Shown: positions 41,570 through 51,687, counted from the first letter of the stretch. The stretch is 64,000 bases of DNA from Peribacillus simplex (GCF_001542915.1 NZ_LNNH01000007.1:1-64000); one strand, 5' to 3'. Notes: generated by a model from the sequence alone, not told the origin. Translations and numbers: made by a program.

Positions 41570-42232
41570 ATGATCATGAATCGATTTCTTACTGATTTTA
41601 TTTCCATATTGATGGCATTTCCAGTCATTTTGCCGGTGTTGCTGGTGAGCTATTTCGCCTTTAATCTGCCCCTTGCTGCCTCCGTTGCCATTTCCATTGC
41701 CGGAGGTGCGCTTGCATACTGGCTGAGTACGGCTTACTTTTCTTCGCGATTCCTTAAAAAGCATGGATTGACAAGAAAAGAATATCAATATATAAAGAAA
41801 AATATAAGTGAAGCAAAACAGAAAATATGGCGGGTGCAAAAGGCGTTAATCTCTGTCAGGCATATTTCTTCTTTTAAGCAAAGGAAGGATATGATTAAAA
41901 TGATCAGGAAAATATATAGTCTTACCAAAAAAGAACCGAAGCGGTTTTATCAGGCTGAACAATTTTACTATTCCCATCTCGATTCTGCCACAGAGCTTGC
42001 TGAGAAATATGTTTTTTTATCACAGCAACCAAGAAAGAACAGGGAACTCGAGCTCTCTTTAGCGGAAACCCGAAAAACTTTGAAGGACCTCACTAAAACG
42101 ATAGAAAAGGATTTATATCATGTGATTGCCGATGATATCGATAACCTTAATTTCGAGTTGGATGTAGCAAAGCATTCGATCAAAACGAGAAAAGAATCAC
42201 AAGTAATCGATGAAAGCAGGAGGTTAAAATGA
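41570..42232 (+). CDS. xpaC: XpaC family protein
   Basis: This 220-residue protein has an N-terminal pair of hydrophobic helices ([22 protein letters not shown] and [17 protein letters not shown]) and a helical cytoplasmic part. It matches XpaC, named for 5-bromo-4-chloroindolyl phosphate hydrolysis; its real function is unknown. As in B. subtilis, it precedes a TelA/YaaN gene with ATGA overlap. AGGAG precedes ATG 41570 and ATG 41576; either may be used. Confidence 0.88.
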   Translation: MIMNRFLTDFISILMAFPVILPVLLVSYFAFNLPLAASVAISIAGGALAYWLSTAYFSSRFLKKHGLTRKEYQYIKKNISEAKQKIWRVQKALISVRHISSFKQRKDMIKMIRKIYSLTKKEPKRFYQAEQFYYSHLDSATELAEKYVFLSQQPRKNRELELSLAETRKTLKDLTKTIEKDLYHVIADDIDNLNFELDVAKHSIKTRKESQVIDESRRLK

Positions 42233-43401
42233 ATAATAACGATCCAAACCTGTTGAATAAAACGGATAATGCCAATTTACTCGATGATCTCCTGTCCAAT
42301 CCATTCAATGAGTTGCAGGAAAAGACGCCTTCATCCTCACAGGAGGCTAAGCCGGTTAAATTGATTGATGTCATCCCAGAGGAAAATCGGGCAAAGGCTT
42401 ATCAGCTTGCCGAACAAATTGATCCAACGAATCATCAGGCGATGATATCTTATGGCACGCCTGCCCAATCGAAGCTTTTGACCTTTTCCAATTCGATGCT
42501 TGAGCATGTTCAGAAAAAGGATGTCGGTGAAGTGGGGAGCATTATCAGTGACTTAATGAAGAAGTTAAACGAATTGAGTCCTGATGAGCTTAAACCGGAT
42601 AAACCGTCATTTTTTGCGCGTATGTTCGGTAAGCTGTCCGGTTCCGTTCAGGAAGTGCTTTCTAAATATCAAAAAACTGGCGCGCAAATTGACAGAATCA
42701 GCGTGAAGCTTGACCGGAGCAAGAATATCCTGCTTTCGGATATCGTCATACTGGAAAAACTTTATGAAACGAATAAGGACTATTTTCAGGCGTTGAATGT
42801 CTATATTGCTGCCGGGGAAATCAAACTGGAAGAAATTCATGGGAAAACGATCCCTGAGCTGAAAAAATCCGCTGAATTAAGCAATGACCAAATGAAGTTT
42901 CAAGAGGTCAATGATATGCGCCAATTCGCCGAGCGACTGGATAAAAGGCTGCATGATTTGAAACTGAGCCGTGAAATCACGATTCAAAGCGCACCGCAGA
43001 TCAGGCTGATTCAAAACACGAATCAGGCGCTAGTCGAGAAAATACAGTCTTCGATCATGACGGCCATTCCTCTTTGGAAAAATCAGGTGGCGATAGCCTT
43101 GACCTTAATCAGGCAGCGCCATGCAGTTGAAGCGCAAAAGCAAGTTTCCAAGACTACCAATGACTTGCTCTTGAAGAACTCTGAAATGCTGAAAGTAAAT
43201 ACCATTGAAACGGCAAAAGAAAATGAACGGGGACTTGTCGATATTGAAACATTAAAGAATACTCAAGCTAACTTGATTTCGACATTAGAAGAAACGATGA
43301 GAATCCAAGAAGAAGGCAGGCATAAACGGCGACAGGCGGAGCAGGAACTGGCATCGATGGAAAATGAATTGAAGCAGAAACTATTGGAGATAAAGGGATA
43401 G
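42229..43401 (+). CDS. telA: TelA family toxic-anion resistance-like protein
   Basis: This 390-residue soluble, mainly helical protein belongs to the TelA/YaaN family, first linked to tellurite resistance and later to envelope-stress tolerance. [16 protein letters not shown] and the [25 protein letters not shown] segment are typical. The final 70 residues form a coiled coil. It is coupled to xpaC, so the pair probably acts together at the membrane. The substrate or mechanism is not known. Confidence 0.9.
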   Translation: MNNNDPNLLNKTDNANLLDDLLSNPFNELQEKTPSSSQEAKPVKLIDVIPEENRAKAYQLAEQIDPTNHQAMISYGTPAQSKLLTFSNSMLEHVQKKDVGEVGSIISDLMKKLNELSPDELKPDKPSFFARMFGKLSGSVQEVLSKYQKTGAQIDRISVKLDRSKNILLSDIVILEKLYETNKDYFQALNVYIAAGEIKLEEIHGKTIPELKKSAELSNDQMKFQEVNDMRQFAERLDKRLHDLKLSREITIQSAPQIRLIQNTNQALVEKIQSSIMTAIPLWKNQVAIALTLIRQRHAVEAQKQVSKTTNDLLLKNSEMLKVNTIETAKENERGLVDIETLKNTQANLISTLEETMRIQEEGRHKRRQAEQELASMENELKQKLLEIKG

Positions 43402-43414
43402 GGGGAGAACGGCA

Positions 43415-43984
43415 TTGGAAATAATGGAAGCGATAAAAACGAGGCGAAGCATAGGAATCGTTAAGCAAGACCCTGTACCTAAAGAAATCATCGAGCAAAT
43501 CATCGAGGCGGGTACATATGCACCAAACCATCATCGAACGGAGCCGTGGCGTTTTTTTGTATTGACAGGGGAAGGCAGAAATAAACTTGGCCATGTATTC
43601 GAGGAAATAACAAGGATTGAAAATGCAGATGACACACCGGAAAGCTTGATCAGCAAACTTGAAAGGCAAAAGAAAAATCCCCTGAGGGCACCGGTCATCA
43701 TCGCAGTGGGCATAGAGCCCAGTGATAAGAATAATGTCCTTGTAGCCGAAGAGTATGCCGCAGTGAACAGTGCCATCCAAAATATGCTGCTTGCTGCACA
43801 TTCCCTCGGGCTGGGTGCAGTGTGGAGAACGGGAAAAATAACTTATCATGAGAAGGTGCGGGATTTCTTCCGTTTATCCTCAAAAGGTGAAGTGCTGGCA
43901 TTCATTTACTTGGGCTTTCCTGACATGGAGCCGAAGCCTGCCAAGAAAACACCGATTGATCAATTGACCACTTGGATCGGGTGA
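43415..43984 (+). CDS. nitroreductase family protein
   Basis: This 189-residue flavin-dependent nitroreductase-fold protein has MEAIKTRRSIG at the N-terminus, the FMN-contacting APNHHRTEPWRF and the GLGAVWRTG loop near the C-terminus. The substrate is unknown. The TTG start at 43415 has GGGGGAG 6 bases upstream; ATG 43424 is too far from it. It follows telA by 13 bp, so may be co-transcribed. Confidence 0.88.
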   Translation: MEIMEAIKTRRSIGIVKQDPVPKEIIEQIIEAGTYAPNHHRTEPWRFFVLTGEGRNKLGHVFEEITRIENADDTPESLISKLERQKKNPLRAPVIIAVGIEPSDKNNVLVAEEYAAVNSAIQNMLLAAHSLGLGAVWRTGKITYHEKVRDFFRLSSKGEVLAFIYLGFPDMEPKPAKKTPIDQLTTWIG

Positions 43985-43992
43985 AATGAATG

Positions 43993-44028
43993 GCTGCAGC
44001 AGTGAAACATCCTGCTGCAGCTTTTTTT
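43993..44028 (+). terminator. terminator after nitroreductase gene
   Basis: GCTGCAGCAG pairs with CTGCTGCAGC around a 9-base loop, followed by seven Ts. Confidence 0.92.
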
Positions 44029-44137
44029 ATTGGAGGGACTTCGGAAAGGACAGGCTTCATTTCAAGTGACGAGTGCGGATTTAGGTTGTACAATACATAG
44101 GAAGAATAAATTATGATGAATTAGGATGTGTCTATAG

Positions 44138-44644
44138 ATGAGAACGATTGATCCATTTGAGATTCTCGATGGAAAAGCGATTAAATTTCTGGATGTTTTT
44201 GGCGTCGAGGATGGGATTGCTTTAAAGAGCAAATATGAAGATAAAACGTATTGGATATATGATTATTATTGCATGCATCAGTCATGTGACTGTCAGGAAG
44301 TGTACCTTGAATTCGTGGAGGCCCGCAAAAACAATAACCAGGCAGGGCAGCATTTTGGGATTCGCGTATCTTTCAGCGATCATAAATTCACCCTAGAGGA
44401 CTATAATATATCCAAGCAAAAGGCGATGGATATTGCGGAAGACACGTTAAAGTACAGCAACGACATCATGGCGTTATTTAAGCAGCGGTATCAGCAAATG
44501 AAGGAAAAAGGAACGCAAATCATCATGGAAAGTGCAAAGGCAGCCAAAATGCCTCATGTTCATACAGAACCAGTTATCGGAAGAAATGAACCATGTCCTT
44601 GCGGAAGCGGAAAAAAATACAAAAAATGCTGCGGAGCAGCTTGA
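44138..44644 (+). CDS. SEC-C metal-binding motif protein
   Basis: This 168-residue protein ends in a SEC-C zinc motif ([16 protein letters not shown]) like the tail of SecA. A second Cys-rich cluster (CMHQSCDCQ, about residues 45-53) lies in a domain of unknown function. The metal site suggests ribosome or nucleic-acid contact, but no role is established. The ribosome site is weak (GGATGTG). It is a single gene between two terminators. Confidence 0.82.
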   Translation: MRTIDPFEILDGKAIKFLDVFGVEDGIALKSKYEDKTYWIYDYYCMHQSCDCQEVYLEFVEARKNNNQAGQHFGIRVSFSDHKFTLEDYNISKQKAMDIAEDTLKYSNDIMALFKQRYQQMKEKGTQIIMESAKAAKMPHVHTEPVIGRNEPCPCGSGKKYKKCCGAA

Positions 44645-44653
44645 TCGATCTTG

Positions 44654-44687
44654 GAGGGTGACTCGAAATAGAGCGCCCTCTTTTTTT
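44654..44687 (+). terminator. terminator after SEC-C gene
   Basis: GAGGGTG (44654-44660) pairs with CGCCCTC (44674-44680), followed by seven Ts. Confidence 0.88.
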
Positions 44688-44718
44688 GTAAAAAATTGAA
44701 AAAAATAGTAGCGGAATA

Positions 44719-44737
44719 AGAACGTTTGTTCTATAAT
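44719..44737 (+). promoter_or_regulatory. LexA-like box overlapping a TATAAT
   Basis: AGAACGTTTGTTCT (44719-44732) has the GAAC-N4-GTTC core of Gram-positive LexA boxes. With the preceding AATA it also resembles the Listeria form AATAAGAAC. It overlaps TATAAT at 44732-44737; no good -35 is seen. It lies about 215 bp before the protease gene. Confidence 0.5.
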
Positions 44738-44951
44738 TGATTATACCAGATATCAACAGATAAAGAAATAAAAAGTAGGATTTTAGACCGAATTTTCTAA
44801 AAACTTCTTTTTTATTTTCAAAAATCTGGTATATATAAGAGAGAAGGGTTTTTTGATCTCATCTCTTTCAACGGTAGACGGCAACCAGACGGGATGCGAA
44901 TCCCTGCACTGATGGCAGTTTAACTTAATGAACGAAGGAAGGGGTAATCAA
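44738..44951 (+). other. long leader before the intracellular protease gene
   Basis: No convincing open frame is visible. It contains ATACCAGAT (44743-44751) and its inverse ATCTGGTAT (44824-44832). It also holds a hairpin TTTTAGA/TCTAAAA (44781-44802) followed by CTTCTTTTTT. A compact set of short stems follows at about 44870-44920 (GGT/ACC, GGGAT-GCGA-ATCCC, CTGC/GCAG). I could not match it to a known riboswitch. Confidence 0.45.
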
Positions 44952-45950
44952 ATGACAAGAGAAAAAAGATTAATACCTTACAAAGTTCTTGAAGTAATGG
45001 AAACGGTGAAAGAAAAGATTCCCGAGGGCATCGAGCTTGTGAAAGCCCCTGCAGTTTGGGAAAAAAGCAATTATGGTGAGGGTGTTGTAGTCGCCGTCAT
45101 CGATACAGGAATTGATAAGGAGCATCCAGACCTCAAAGAGAGAATCATTGGCGGGAAGGATTTTACCAATACCGGAGATTTTCAAGATGATAACGGGCAT
45201 GGAACACATGTATGCGGTACGATACTGGCTTCCATTAATAACGTTGGTGTAGTGGGAGTGGCTCCGAAAGCAAGCATTTTGGCCTTGAAGGCCTTGAATG
45301 GGCAGGGTCAAGGTGAAATAGATTGGATCAATGGAGCCTTGGAGTATGCGATCAATTGGCAGGGGCCGAATGAAGAAACGGTTTCGGTCATTTCACTTTC
45401 ACTTGGGGGGCCGCCGGATGAGGCGGAACATAAGCTGATTCAAAGGGCCATCCAGAAGGACATTCTTATTGTTTGTGCGGCTGGGAATAGCGGGGATGGG
45501 CGTCATGAAACCGATGAATTGGATTATCCAGGTGCGTATCCAGAGGTAGTGGAAGTCGGAGCTGTGGATTTAAGCAGAAATTTAGCGGATTTCTCAAATA
45601 CGAATGATGAAATTGACTTGGTTGCGCCAGGAGTCGATATACTCTCTACGTATCCAGGTAATAAATATGCCAGACTCAGCGGAACATCAATGGCAACTCC
45701 GCATGTAAGCGGTGCAGCAGCTCTCTTGAAAGTGATAGCTGAACAGGACTTTGGCCGCAAGCTGACAGAGGCAGAATTGTATGCTCAGTTAGTGAAAAGT
45801 ACGGAAGATTTGGGAATCAGTAAAAAAGCACAAGGCAATGGGCTGCTCAACTTAACCATTGCGGACCAAAGGGTTGAAAAATCTATTAAGATTACCATAG
45901 AGTCAGAGAACCTTAAATTACCGAGTAAATCAGTGGTCATGGAATACTGA
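44952..45950 (+). CDS. intracellular subtilisin-like serine protease (ISP family)
   Basis: This 332-residue subtilase has no signal peptide. It has the short LIPY propeptide (residues 7-10) typical of ISP enzymes, which is cleaved to activate the protease inside the cell. The catalytic triad is visible: Asp51 in VIDTGID, His83 in NGHGTH, and Ser in GTSMATPH. A family-typical LSLGGP and AAGNSG oxyanion region are present. GGAAGGGG precedes the ATG at 44952. The enzyme is the main cytoplasmic protease of stationary-phase bacilli; that role is from family knowledge. Confidence 0.93.
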   Translation: MTREKRLIPYKVLEVMETVKEKIPEGIELVKAPAVWEKSNYGEGVVVAVIDTGIDKEHPDLKERIIGGKDFTNTGDFQDDNGHGTHVCGTILASINNVGVVGVAPKASILALKALNGQGQGEIDWINGALEYAINWQGPNEETVSVISLSLGGPPDEAEHKLIQRAIQKDILIVCAAGNSGDGRHETDELDYPGAYPEVVEVGAVDLSRNLADFSNTNDEIDLVAPGVDILSTYPGNKYARLSGTSMATPHVSGAAALLKVIAEQDFGRKLTEAELYAQLVKSTEDLGISKKAQGNGLLNLTIADQRVEKSIKITIESENLKLPSKSVVMEY

Positions 45951-45957
45951 CAAAAAA

Positions 45958-45984
45958 GGTGTCCCAGGATTCTTGGGACACCTT
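45958..45984. terminator. terminator between protease gene and ycnI
   Basis: GGTGTCCCA pairs with TGGGACACC. The minus strand side is followed by six Ts, so it best serves ycnI, and it lies between convergent genes. Confidence 0.85.
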
Positions 45985-45995
45985 ACTCAATAATT

Positions 45996-46664
45996 TTATC
46001 GTTTATTTTTTCTTAGCGCTGCAATAAGTGCTACAAGGGACAAGATCAGTGCTATGACAGATAGGGTGATGATCAGTGTTTCATTACCATTACTTTTATC
46101 ATCTGCTGTTGCCGTGTCCTTTGAATTGTCGGTTGCTTTGGAATCATCGGTTGCAGCTTCATCTTCGTGCCCGTGATCAGGGGACTCTGCATCAGCCTTT
46201 GGGGCTACCGAAATTTGCGTTACTGAATGCGGTAGGGCGGAACCTTCATCACCGCTCCATTCGACGATTTCACCATCTTTATAATATTGAAAGGCGTCCC
46301 AAGCGACCTTCGTTTCTTCTTTAGGGTTTTGGGCAATGAATGAGAATTGCTGGAATTGTCCAGCGGATATGCCTTCACCGGTTGCTTCCCAAGTTACCGT
46401 TTTAACACGCCCATCCTTATCTCCTTCAGTTGTCACTTTCCATCCTGGTACAGGCTCATAGCTTTCAAAGGTAACCCCTTCAGGAACCTTTAAAGTCACT
46501 TTCGTTGTCGGCGTTTCTTTTTCGACTGGAACTTTTATCGAGTAGGTTTCCCATGCCTCAGGGGCAGATGAACTAGGTTTGACAGTAACGTGTGCATTCG
46601 CCGAACCAGCGAATATGAGTAATGCTGCAAATGTAGAGATGAGTAGTTTTGTAATGTTTTTCAT
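45996..46664 (-). CDS. ycnI: YcnI, DUF1775 copper-binding protein
   Basis: This 222-residue membrane-anchored protein has a signal peptide ending ANA, which leaves His25 at the mature N-terminus (HVTVKPSSSAPEAW), as in YcnI, where it binds copper. A DUF1775 beta domain, an acidic His/Asp-rich linker and a C-terminal transmembrane helix ending RKNKR follow. It lies 18 bp downstream of ycnJ and should act with it in copper handling outside the membrane. Confidence 0.92.
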   Translation of the reverse strand: MKNITKLLISTFAALLIFAGSANAHVTVKPSSSAPEAWETYSIKVPVEKETPTTKVTLKVPEGVTFESYEPVPGWKVTTEGDKDGRVKTVTWEATGEGISAGQFQQFSFIAQNPKEETKVAWDAFQYYKDGEIVEWSGDEGSALPHSVTQISVAPKADAESPDHGHEDEAATDDSKATDNSKDTATADDKSNGNETLIITLSVIALILSLVALIAALRKNKR

Positions 46665-46682
46665 CAGTATAATTCCCTCCAG

Positions 46683-48317
46683 TTATGAATTCCCTATAAA
46701 AATTGTAAAATCAGCATTGATCGAATCGAGATTTTCCGTTAAACCGTGAACATGAATATTCCACTTTCCTGGCAAGGTTAGTATAGACTTTGAGGTGAAC
46801 TTACCTTTGGTTTTCCCCTGCAATTGCAGCTTTATTTCACCGCCCTGCCCATCTGCAGGCTGCATCGTGAGGGTTAGCTGCTCGATATCAGCAATTGGCT
46901 CACCGCCATTTGCCAGTTCAACTTGAATCCGGTTATCCCCGACTTCATTCGGGGTGACCATTAATGTAACCTCATTGTTTTCTTCTGTCTTTATCGTTTT
47001 TTCAAATGGTCCGGGAGAAGACATCGCAGTTTGGACATTAGTCAATAGAGCTGCAACAAGGAGTACTGCCACACCAATTCCAAGCTCGATTCCTGCGCTA
47101 TAGCCCAGTTTTTTCGTTTGCTTTTTCCCCTTGAGGAAATGCCAGGCACCTAAAACGATCATGATTGTCATGAGAACGATTTTCGCAAGCAATAATTGAC
47201 CATAGGTTGTGTTGAACAAGGAATGGATGGTCGGTACATGCTGCAGGCTGCTATATATGCCGCTAATGACCAGGATGATTACACATGCGAAAGCCCATCT
47301 GGAAAACTTTTGAATGATCGTCCAGTAAAAGATTTTTTTATCCTCCTGGACTGCCTGCCGGTCGGCTAGCCCAGGCAATATCACCAATAAGGCCATAAGT
47401 CCGCCCATCCATAATGCCATCGACAATATGTGGAGGAAATCCATCAAGACGGCGAGAACGTGATTAGGAACGGCTGCCGTATGTCCAGTTAAAGCCTTAC
47501 CAAGCATTAAGAAGGCCGTCAGGATAAAAGAAAGGAAGGGCAGAGCTTTATTCAAGGGATTCTCAAGCATGAAATAAAGAGCTAAAAATAGAAGGATCAA
47601 CATGAGTATTTGAATGATCCAGATGGTACCGAAGCTTGTGCCATTCAGTACTTCCTTGATATATGTCCCATTAAAAGCATCCGTCCAGCCCACGCCAGCG
47701 TCAATCGTCACCTTTAAAGGCAAACTGCAGAAGGTGGCAAGAGCTAAACCAATGTAGGAAATCCATAGATATAGACGTGCTCTTCCGCTAGCTTGAAAAA
47801 GGCGGGAGTCCTTCGTTAAAGATAGGCGGAAAAATAGAATACCAGCAACGGCCGCGAAGCTTATGTATTGAAGGCCTTGCAAGAACACATTTATGGAAGT
47901 CGGAAAACCTGCGTTCATTTTTGAATGATCTTGGTCTGATAAGGAGGCTGAGTCGCCGAATTGAAAGGGGATTGTCCCTTCGATCGGATGGCCGTCACTC
48001 GAGACCACTCTCCATTTAATATAATAAACGCCTTCATCGACAGTGCCTTTCCACTTAGCTTCCAATATCTTCTCGCTTTGTTCCGATATGGCGCTTTTTT
48101 GAACGGGAACCTTCTGTCCATCTTGACTGAAGACTTCAAGCGAATGGAAAGCCGGCTGTATATTCTCGCTGAATTGAATGCTGATCTTTTCAGGAAGAGT
48201 ATCCATGGCTTCATTCGGGCTAGGATTGGAGCTAATTATTGTAGCATGCCCAAAAGCCATTGCCGGGTATAGAAATAAGGTAAATAGGCTGATTACCAGC
48301 CATAAGTAATTCTTCAT
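46683..48317 (-). CDS. ycnJ: YcnJ, copper import protein (CopC-CopD fusion)
   Basis: This 544-residue protein has a signal peptide ending AFG, placing His24 at the mature N-terminus of a CopC-like domain (HATIISSNPSPNE). A CopD domain with about eight membrane helices follows, then a C-terminal YtkA-like soluble domain. It imports copper in B. subtilis. The regulator YcnK, found next to ycnJ in B. subtilis, is not in this window. The ATG is at 48317 with AAAGGGTGATG upstream. Confidence 0.93.
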   Translation of the reverse strand: MKNYLWLVISLFTLFLYPAMAFGHATIISSNPSPNEAMDTLPEKISIQFSENIQPAFHSLEVFSQDGQKVPVQKSAISEQSEKILEAKWKGTVDEGVYYIKWRVVSSDGHPIEGTIPFQFGDSASLSDQDHSKMNAGFPTSINVFLQGLQYISFAAVAGILFFRLSLTKDSRLFQASGRARLYLWISYIGLALATFCSLPLKVTIDAGVGWTDAFNGTYIKEVLNGTSFGTIWIIQILMLILLFLALYFMLENPLNKALPFLSFILTAFLMLGKALTGHTAAVPNHVLAVLMDFLHILSMALWMGGLMALLVILPGLADRQAVQEDKKIFYWTIIQKFSRWAFACVIILVISGIYSSLQHVPTIHSLFNTTYGQLLLAKIVLMTIMIVLGAWHFLKGKKQTKKLGYSAGIELGIGVAVLLVAALLTNVQTAMSSPGPFEKTIKTEENNEVTLMVTPNEVGDNRIQVELANGGEPIADIEQLTLTMQPADGQGGEIKLQLQGKTKGKFTSKSILTLPGKWNIHVHGLTENLDSINADFTIFIGNS

Positions 48318-48596
48318 CTTGGTATGCCATCACCCTTTCATTAGGTTATGTAAGCTTATTATAAAAGGAAAATGTGAAAAAACAGTGAAAATAAATGAAG
48401 CATCCAAAGGCAGTTTCAAGGCTCGATGGATTTAGCTAACGATAATGTCAAAGTGGCCTGGCTCCAGTCATTATAGACATGTAAATGATAAGTTGACAAT
48501 GGAAATGGTGCACCTCATTCACCCAGCTTTAGAAATAATTAAGGTTTCTTTAGTATTATAACCTTATTATGCTTGCTGGAATCATAGGGGGATACA

Positions 48597-49884
48597 ATGC
48601 TTAACCAAGGAGTAAAGGAAAAAAGCATGAAGGTGCTTTTGGCTGGTTCTCTCATTGGCATGGGGACATTCACGTACTTGCCTGATGCTAACGCTGCAAA
48701 AGCCGGCATCGCACAAGAGGTTAATACGATAAATGTTCTGTCAAAGTTAGAGATGGAAGGGGCTTCTCTCAATTAAGATTTTTCAGAAAGTGTACATGAC
48801 TATCGAGCAACAGTCGAGAATGATATTGAAAAGTTCGACTTGCATGCCGAAAGTCAAAGTGAGAATGCCGCCATTTTCGTGAACGGTACGAAGCTGATAA
48901 ATGGTGTGGCCAGGAACCTGCCTCTTCAAACAGGCATGAATAGGTTTGAAATTACCGTCAGCGATGGAATTAGTGAGGCGGTTACCTATACCGTCGTAAT
49001 CGAAAAGCTTGAAAGTGGCGATAATCGCTTAACTTCAATCGGGGTTATCTCAGGGCTCGCTGGCTTTTAATCCCAATGTATCATCGTATCATGCTTCGGT
49101 GGAGAATAAAGTCAAGAGCGTTACGATATCTCCATCCTTGAGTGACCGTGCGGCTCATGTAGTGGTTAATGGAAAAGATGTAACGAAAAGTGGTGTGGAG
49201 GTTCCGCTTCCGATTGGTGACACAGCAGTGAAGATTATCGTGACTGCAGAAAATGGGGACGAAAGAACCTACTTGCTTACGATTACGAGGGCTGACGGCA
49301 AGAAAACGGAAAAGGAGGAGAAGGATACCTCTCAAGAGGATAAGGGGCAAAAGCAACCAGCAATCGAAACGCCCCCTTCGACTGGAGCGGTTAAAGCAGA
49401 TACTCTTTCTGCTCGTACATTTAATGATCAAAAAGCGACAAATGTCAGTCACACAGGAAAGGCAGCACAGCCTGAAAATGTTTCAATCCAAAAAATGAAT
49501 GCCGGTATAGATAAGGGATCGGCAGCAGAGCGTGTAGAAAAAGAGGATGAAGCTCCTGCATTGAACCATTTGACAGCATCAACAGGAGAATGGAATAAAC
49601 CCTTTCTTTCGAATGAGTATACATACCATATTGAAGTGGATAATGATGTGAACTCTGTGGAATTGGACGCTGCAACAGGAGCAGATGTGACAGCCATCGA
49701 ATATGACGGCGGAAATAAAAAAAAGGTGAAGGTAAAGAATAAAGCGAAAACAGCCATTTCCGTTACCGTTTCAAAAGATGCGAAGCGACGTACTTACGTG
49801 CTTGTTTTCGAAAAGGATATGAAAGTGGAATTGGATGAGGAAGAAACTGTGGATGATGCCAAACAAGAGGAAAAAGGGGATTAA
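48597..49884 (+). pseudogene. secreted protein with cadherin-like beta-sandwich repeats, broken
   Basis: Reading from ATG 48597 gives a signal-like start (KVLLAGSLIGMGTFTYLPDANA) and LSKLEMEGASLN, then a TAA at 48774. The same frame continues DFSESVHDYRATVEND...VTYTVVIEKL to about 49040, where a one-base shift near 49049 moves the next repeat (SLAFNPNVSSYHASVENKVKS) to another frame. That frame runs to 49884 with two repeats and a linker. Three Cadherin_beta-type (PF12733-like) repeats are thus split by one stop and one frameshift, so the gene is probably dead or an assembly error. Confidence 0.75.
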
Positions 49885-49932
49885 TTGGGGGGTGGGAGAT
49901 AAAGTTCAACACGGGCTTTAGGCGATTTTTCC

Positions 49933-49963
49933 TAAAAAAAAGGACAAGTTCCAATACTTGTCC
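49933..49963 (-). terminator. terminator of the histidine kinase gene
   Basis: GGACAAGT pairs with ACTTGTCC, and the minus-strand side continues into eight Ts. The stem overlaps the kinase stop codon. Confidence 0.88.
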
Positions 49964-51594
49964 TACGCTTTGTAAGGTAAAATGATTTCGACTTCGGTTC
50001 CGCGATTTAGCTCGCTGTAAAACCGGACCTTCCCCCCGTGTGCTTCAATGATCCTGCAGCTGACCGTCAAGCCTAGGCCGGTGCCTCTTTCCTTAGAAGA
50101 ATAGAAAGGCTCTCCAAGATGCTTCAAGCGATTTTTTTCTATTCCACTTCCATTATCTTTAATGATGATCGAAAGGTTTTTGTCTGTATGCTCGAAGTCG
50201 ATCCATATCTGGTCGGCGGCAGCCTCCATGGAATTCTTGAGCATGTTTATGAATACTTGCTTTAGTTGATTTCCCTCACATGAAAGCAGCGGTATGTCAT
50301 TTTTAACTGATATTGATATTTGGGCGGAGAAGGAGTCCGCTTCTGGCTTCAACAAGGTCTTGACTTCATTGATCAGTTCCACGATTTGCTGCTTGCTGAA
50401 AGGAAGCTCCTGTGGTTTTGCCAGAACGAGTAACTCGCTTACGATCAGATTGATCCGGTCCAGTTCACTTAGCATAATTGAGTAGTATTGTTCATGGGGA
50501 TGGTCATTCTTTTTAAGTAATTGTACGAAACCTTTTAATGAAGTCAGCGGGTTCCGTACTTCATGGGCAACGCTTGCAGCCAGCTCGCCGACTATCGACA
50601 GTTTCTCGCTTCTCCTTAACCGTGCTTCGGTTTCCCGGATCTGCGTGACTTCTTTGGCATAAGTAATGATCCCGACCAAGTCGTCACCAATCATCATGGG
50701 GACGAACGTACAAGAAAGCAGGATGGACTTCCCGTATTTCGTTATAAATTGTATATCTTTCCCTTTTTTGATTCCTTTACGATTTTCCACGACATAGTCG
50801 CAGGATGTATGAATCAGTTCTGCATCTTCCGGTGAAAAATCCAGGTTAACGAAGGAGGAGCCATGGACTTCTTCTTGATGAAAGCCGGTAACCGTTTCAA
50901 ACCTCGGATTCACGGTGGTGATCAACCCGTTTAAATCAAGCATGAGCATCGGGTATGGATTGTGTTCGAACAATGATTTATAACGTTGTTCACTATCGAA
51001 TAATTGCTTCTCCGCAACAACTCTTTCAGATATATCCCTGCCGATGACGACTAGCCCTTTTCGGGAACCATCTTCAAAGAACAAGGGAACCTTGATCGTA
51101 TCAAAGGTTTTGTGATTGCCATCTGGAAGCGGAATGATTTCCTCGCATCTTGTAATTACCCCTTTCATCCACGTTTCCTCATCGGAAACTTCACAGTAGA
51201 TCAACGACTCTTTGTAAAATTCAGTGTATTCCGCCAGCTCGCTGTCTTTTTTGCCCTTATAATCCACATGCTCCAATTGAAATAATTGAAGTCCAAAGGT
51301 ATTCGATTCCAGCCATCGCCCATCGCCATCCTTGAAGTTAACGAAATCGACCATCGAATTAATAAGTGTACGCCGGCGTTGCTCCGCTTCCTTTAATTGC
51401 TTGAATTCTTCCCTTTTAGCCAAGTAAAGGTATAAGACCATGCCTATCGATAAAAGAAAGAAAATGCCTTCCACTCTCTGTAGTTGAATGAAGACCTCTT
51501 TGTTTTGAATATTTGTCGTTAAGAAATAGTCGAACACGACTAGTGTAAGAATCCCGGAAAGGATATATATACTTAAAATGGAACGCTTGGACAT
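49963..51594 (-). CDS. PAS-domain sensor histidine kinase (sporulation kinase-like)
   Basis: This 543-residue membrane kinase has two N-terminal helices (about residues 6-25 and 42-60) and two PAS domains (about 75-195 and 205-325). The HisKA domain has the phospho-acceptor His in SVAHEVRNPLTSLKGF, and the ATPase domain has QVFINMLKNSMEA, DNGSGI and GTGLGL. The layout resembles B. subtilis KinE/KinC-type sporulation kinases that feed Spo0A. No response regulator is adjacent, as expected for orphan sporulation kinases. The signal is unknown. Confidence 0.88.
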   Translation of the reverse strand: MSKRSILSIYILSGILTLVVFDYFLTTNIQNKEVFIQLQRVEGIFFLLSIGMVLYLYLAKREEFKQLKEAEQRRRTLINSMVDFVNFKDGDGRWLESNTFGLQLFQLEHVDYKGKKDSELAEYTEFYKESLIYCEVSDEETWMKGVITRCEEIIPLPDGNHKTFDTIKVPLFFEDGSRKGLVVIGRDISERVVAEKQLFDSEQRYKSLFEHNPYPMLMLDLNGLITTVNPRFETVTGFHQEEVHGSSFVNLDFSPEDAELIHTSCDYVVENRKGIKKGKDIQFITKYGKSILLSCTFVPMMIGDDLVGIITYAKEVTQIRETEARLRRSEKLSIVGELAASVAHEVRNPLTSLKGFVQLLKKNDHPHEQYYSIMLSELDRINLIVSELLVLAKPQELPFSKQQIVELINEVKTLLKPEADSFSAQISISVKNDIPLLSCEGNQLKQVFINMLKNSMEAAADQIWIDFEHTDKNLSIIIKDNGSGIEKNRLKHLGEPFYSSKERGTGLGLTVSCRIIEAHGGKVRFYSELNRGTEVEIILPYKA

Positions 51595-51687
51595 GGAGAT
51601 TCTCCCTGATTTTAAGACATTGCAATGGTAAAATTACATACACATTTTAACAAACTATCGAAGAAAAATATATGCACAATCATAAAT

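Noticed and set aside
43268-43849. 193-codon minus-strand open frame across telA and the nitroreductase gene
   Set aside because: Antisense to both genes, no ribosome site and no recognisable domain.
44880-44925. tRNA-like or fluoride/cobalamin riboswitch-like sequence
   Set aside because: The GGGATGCGAATCCC hairpin resembles a T-arm, and CTGATGGC resembles a fluoride-switch segment. However, no acceptor stem, anticodon arm or required pseudoknot strands are present.
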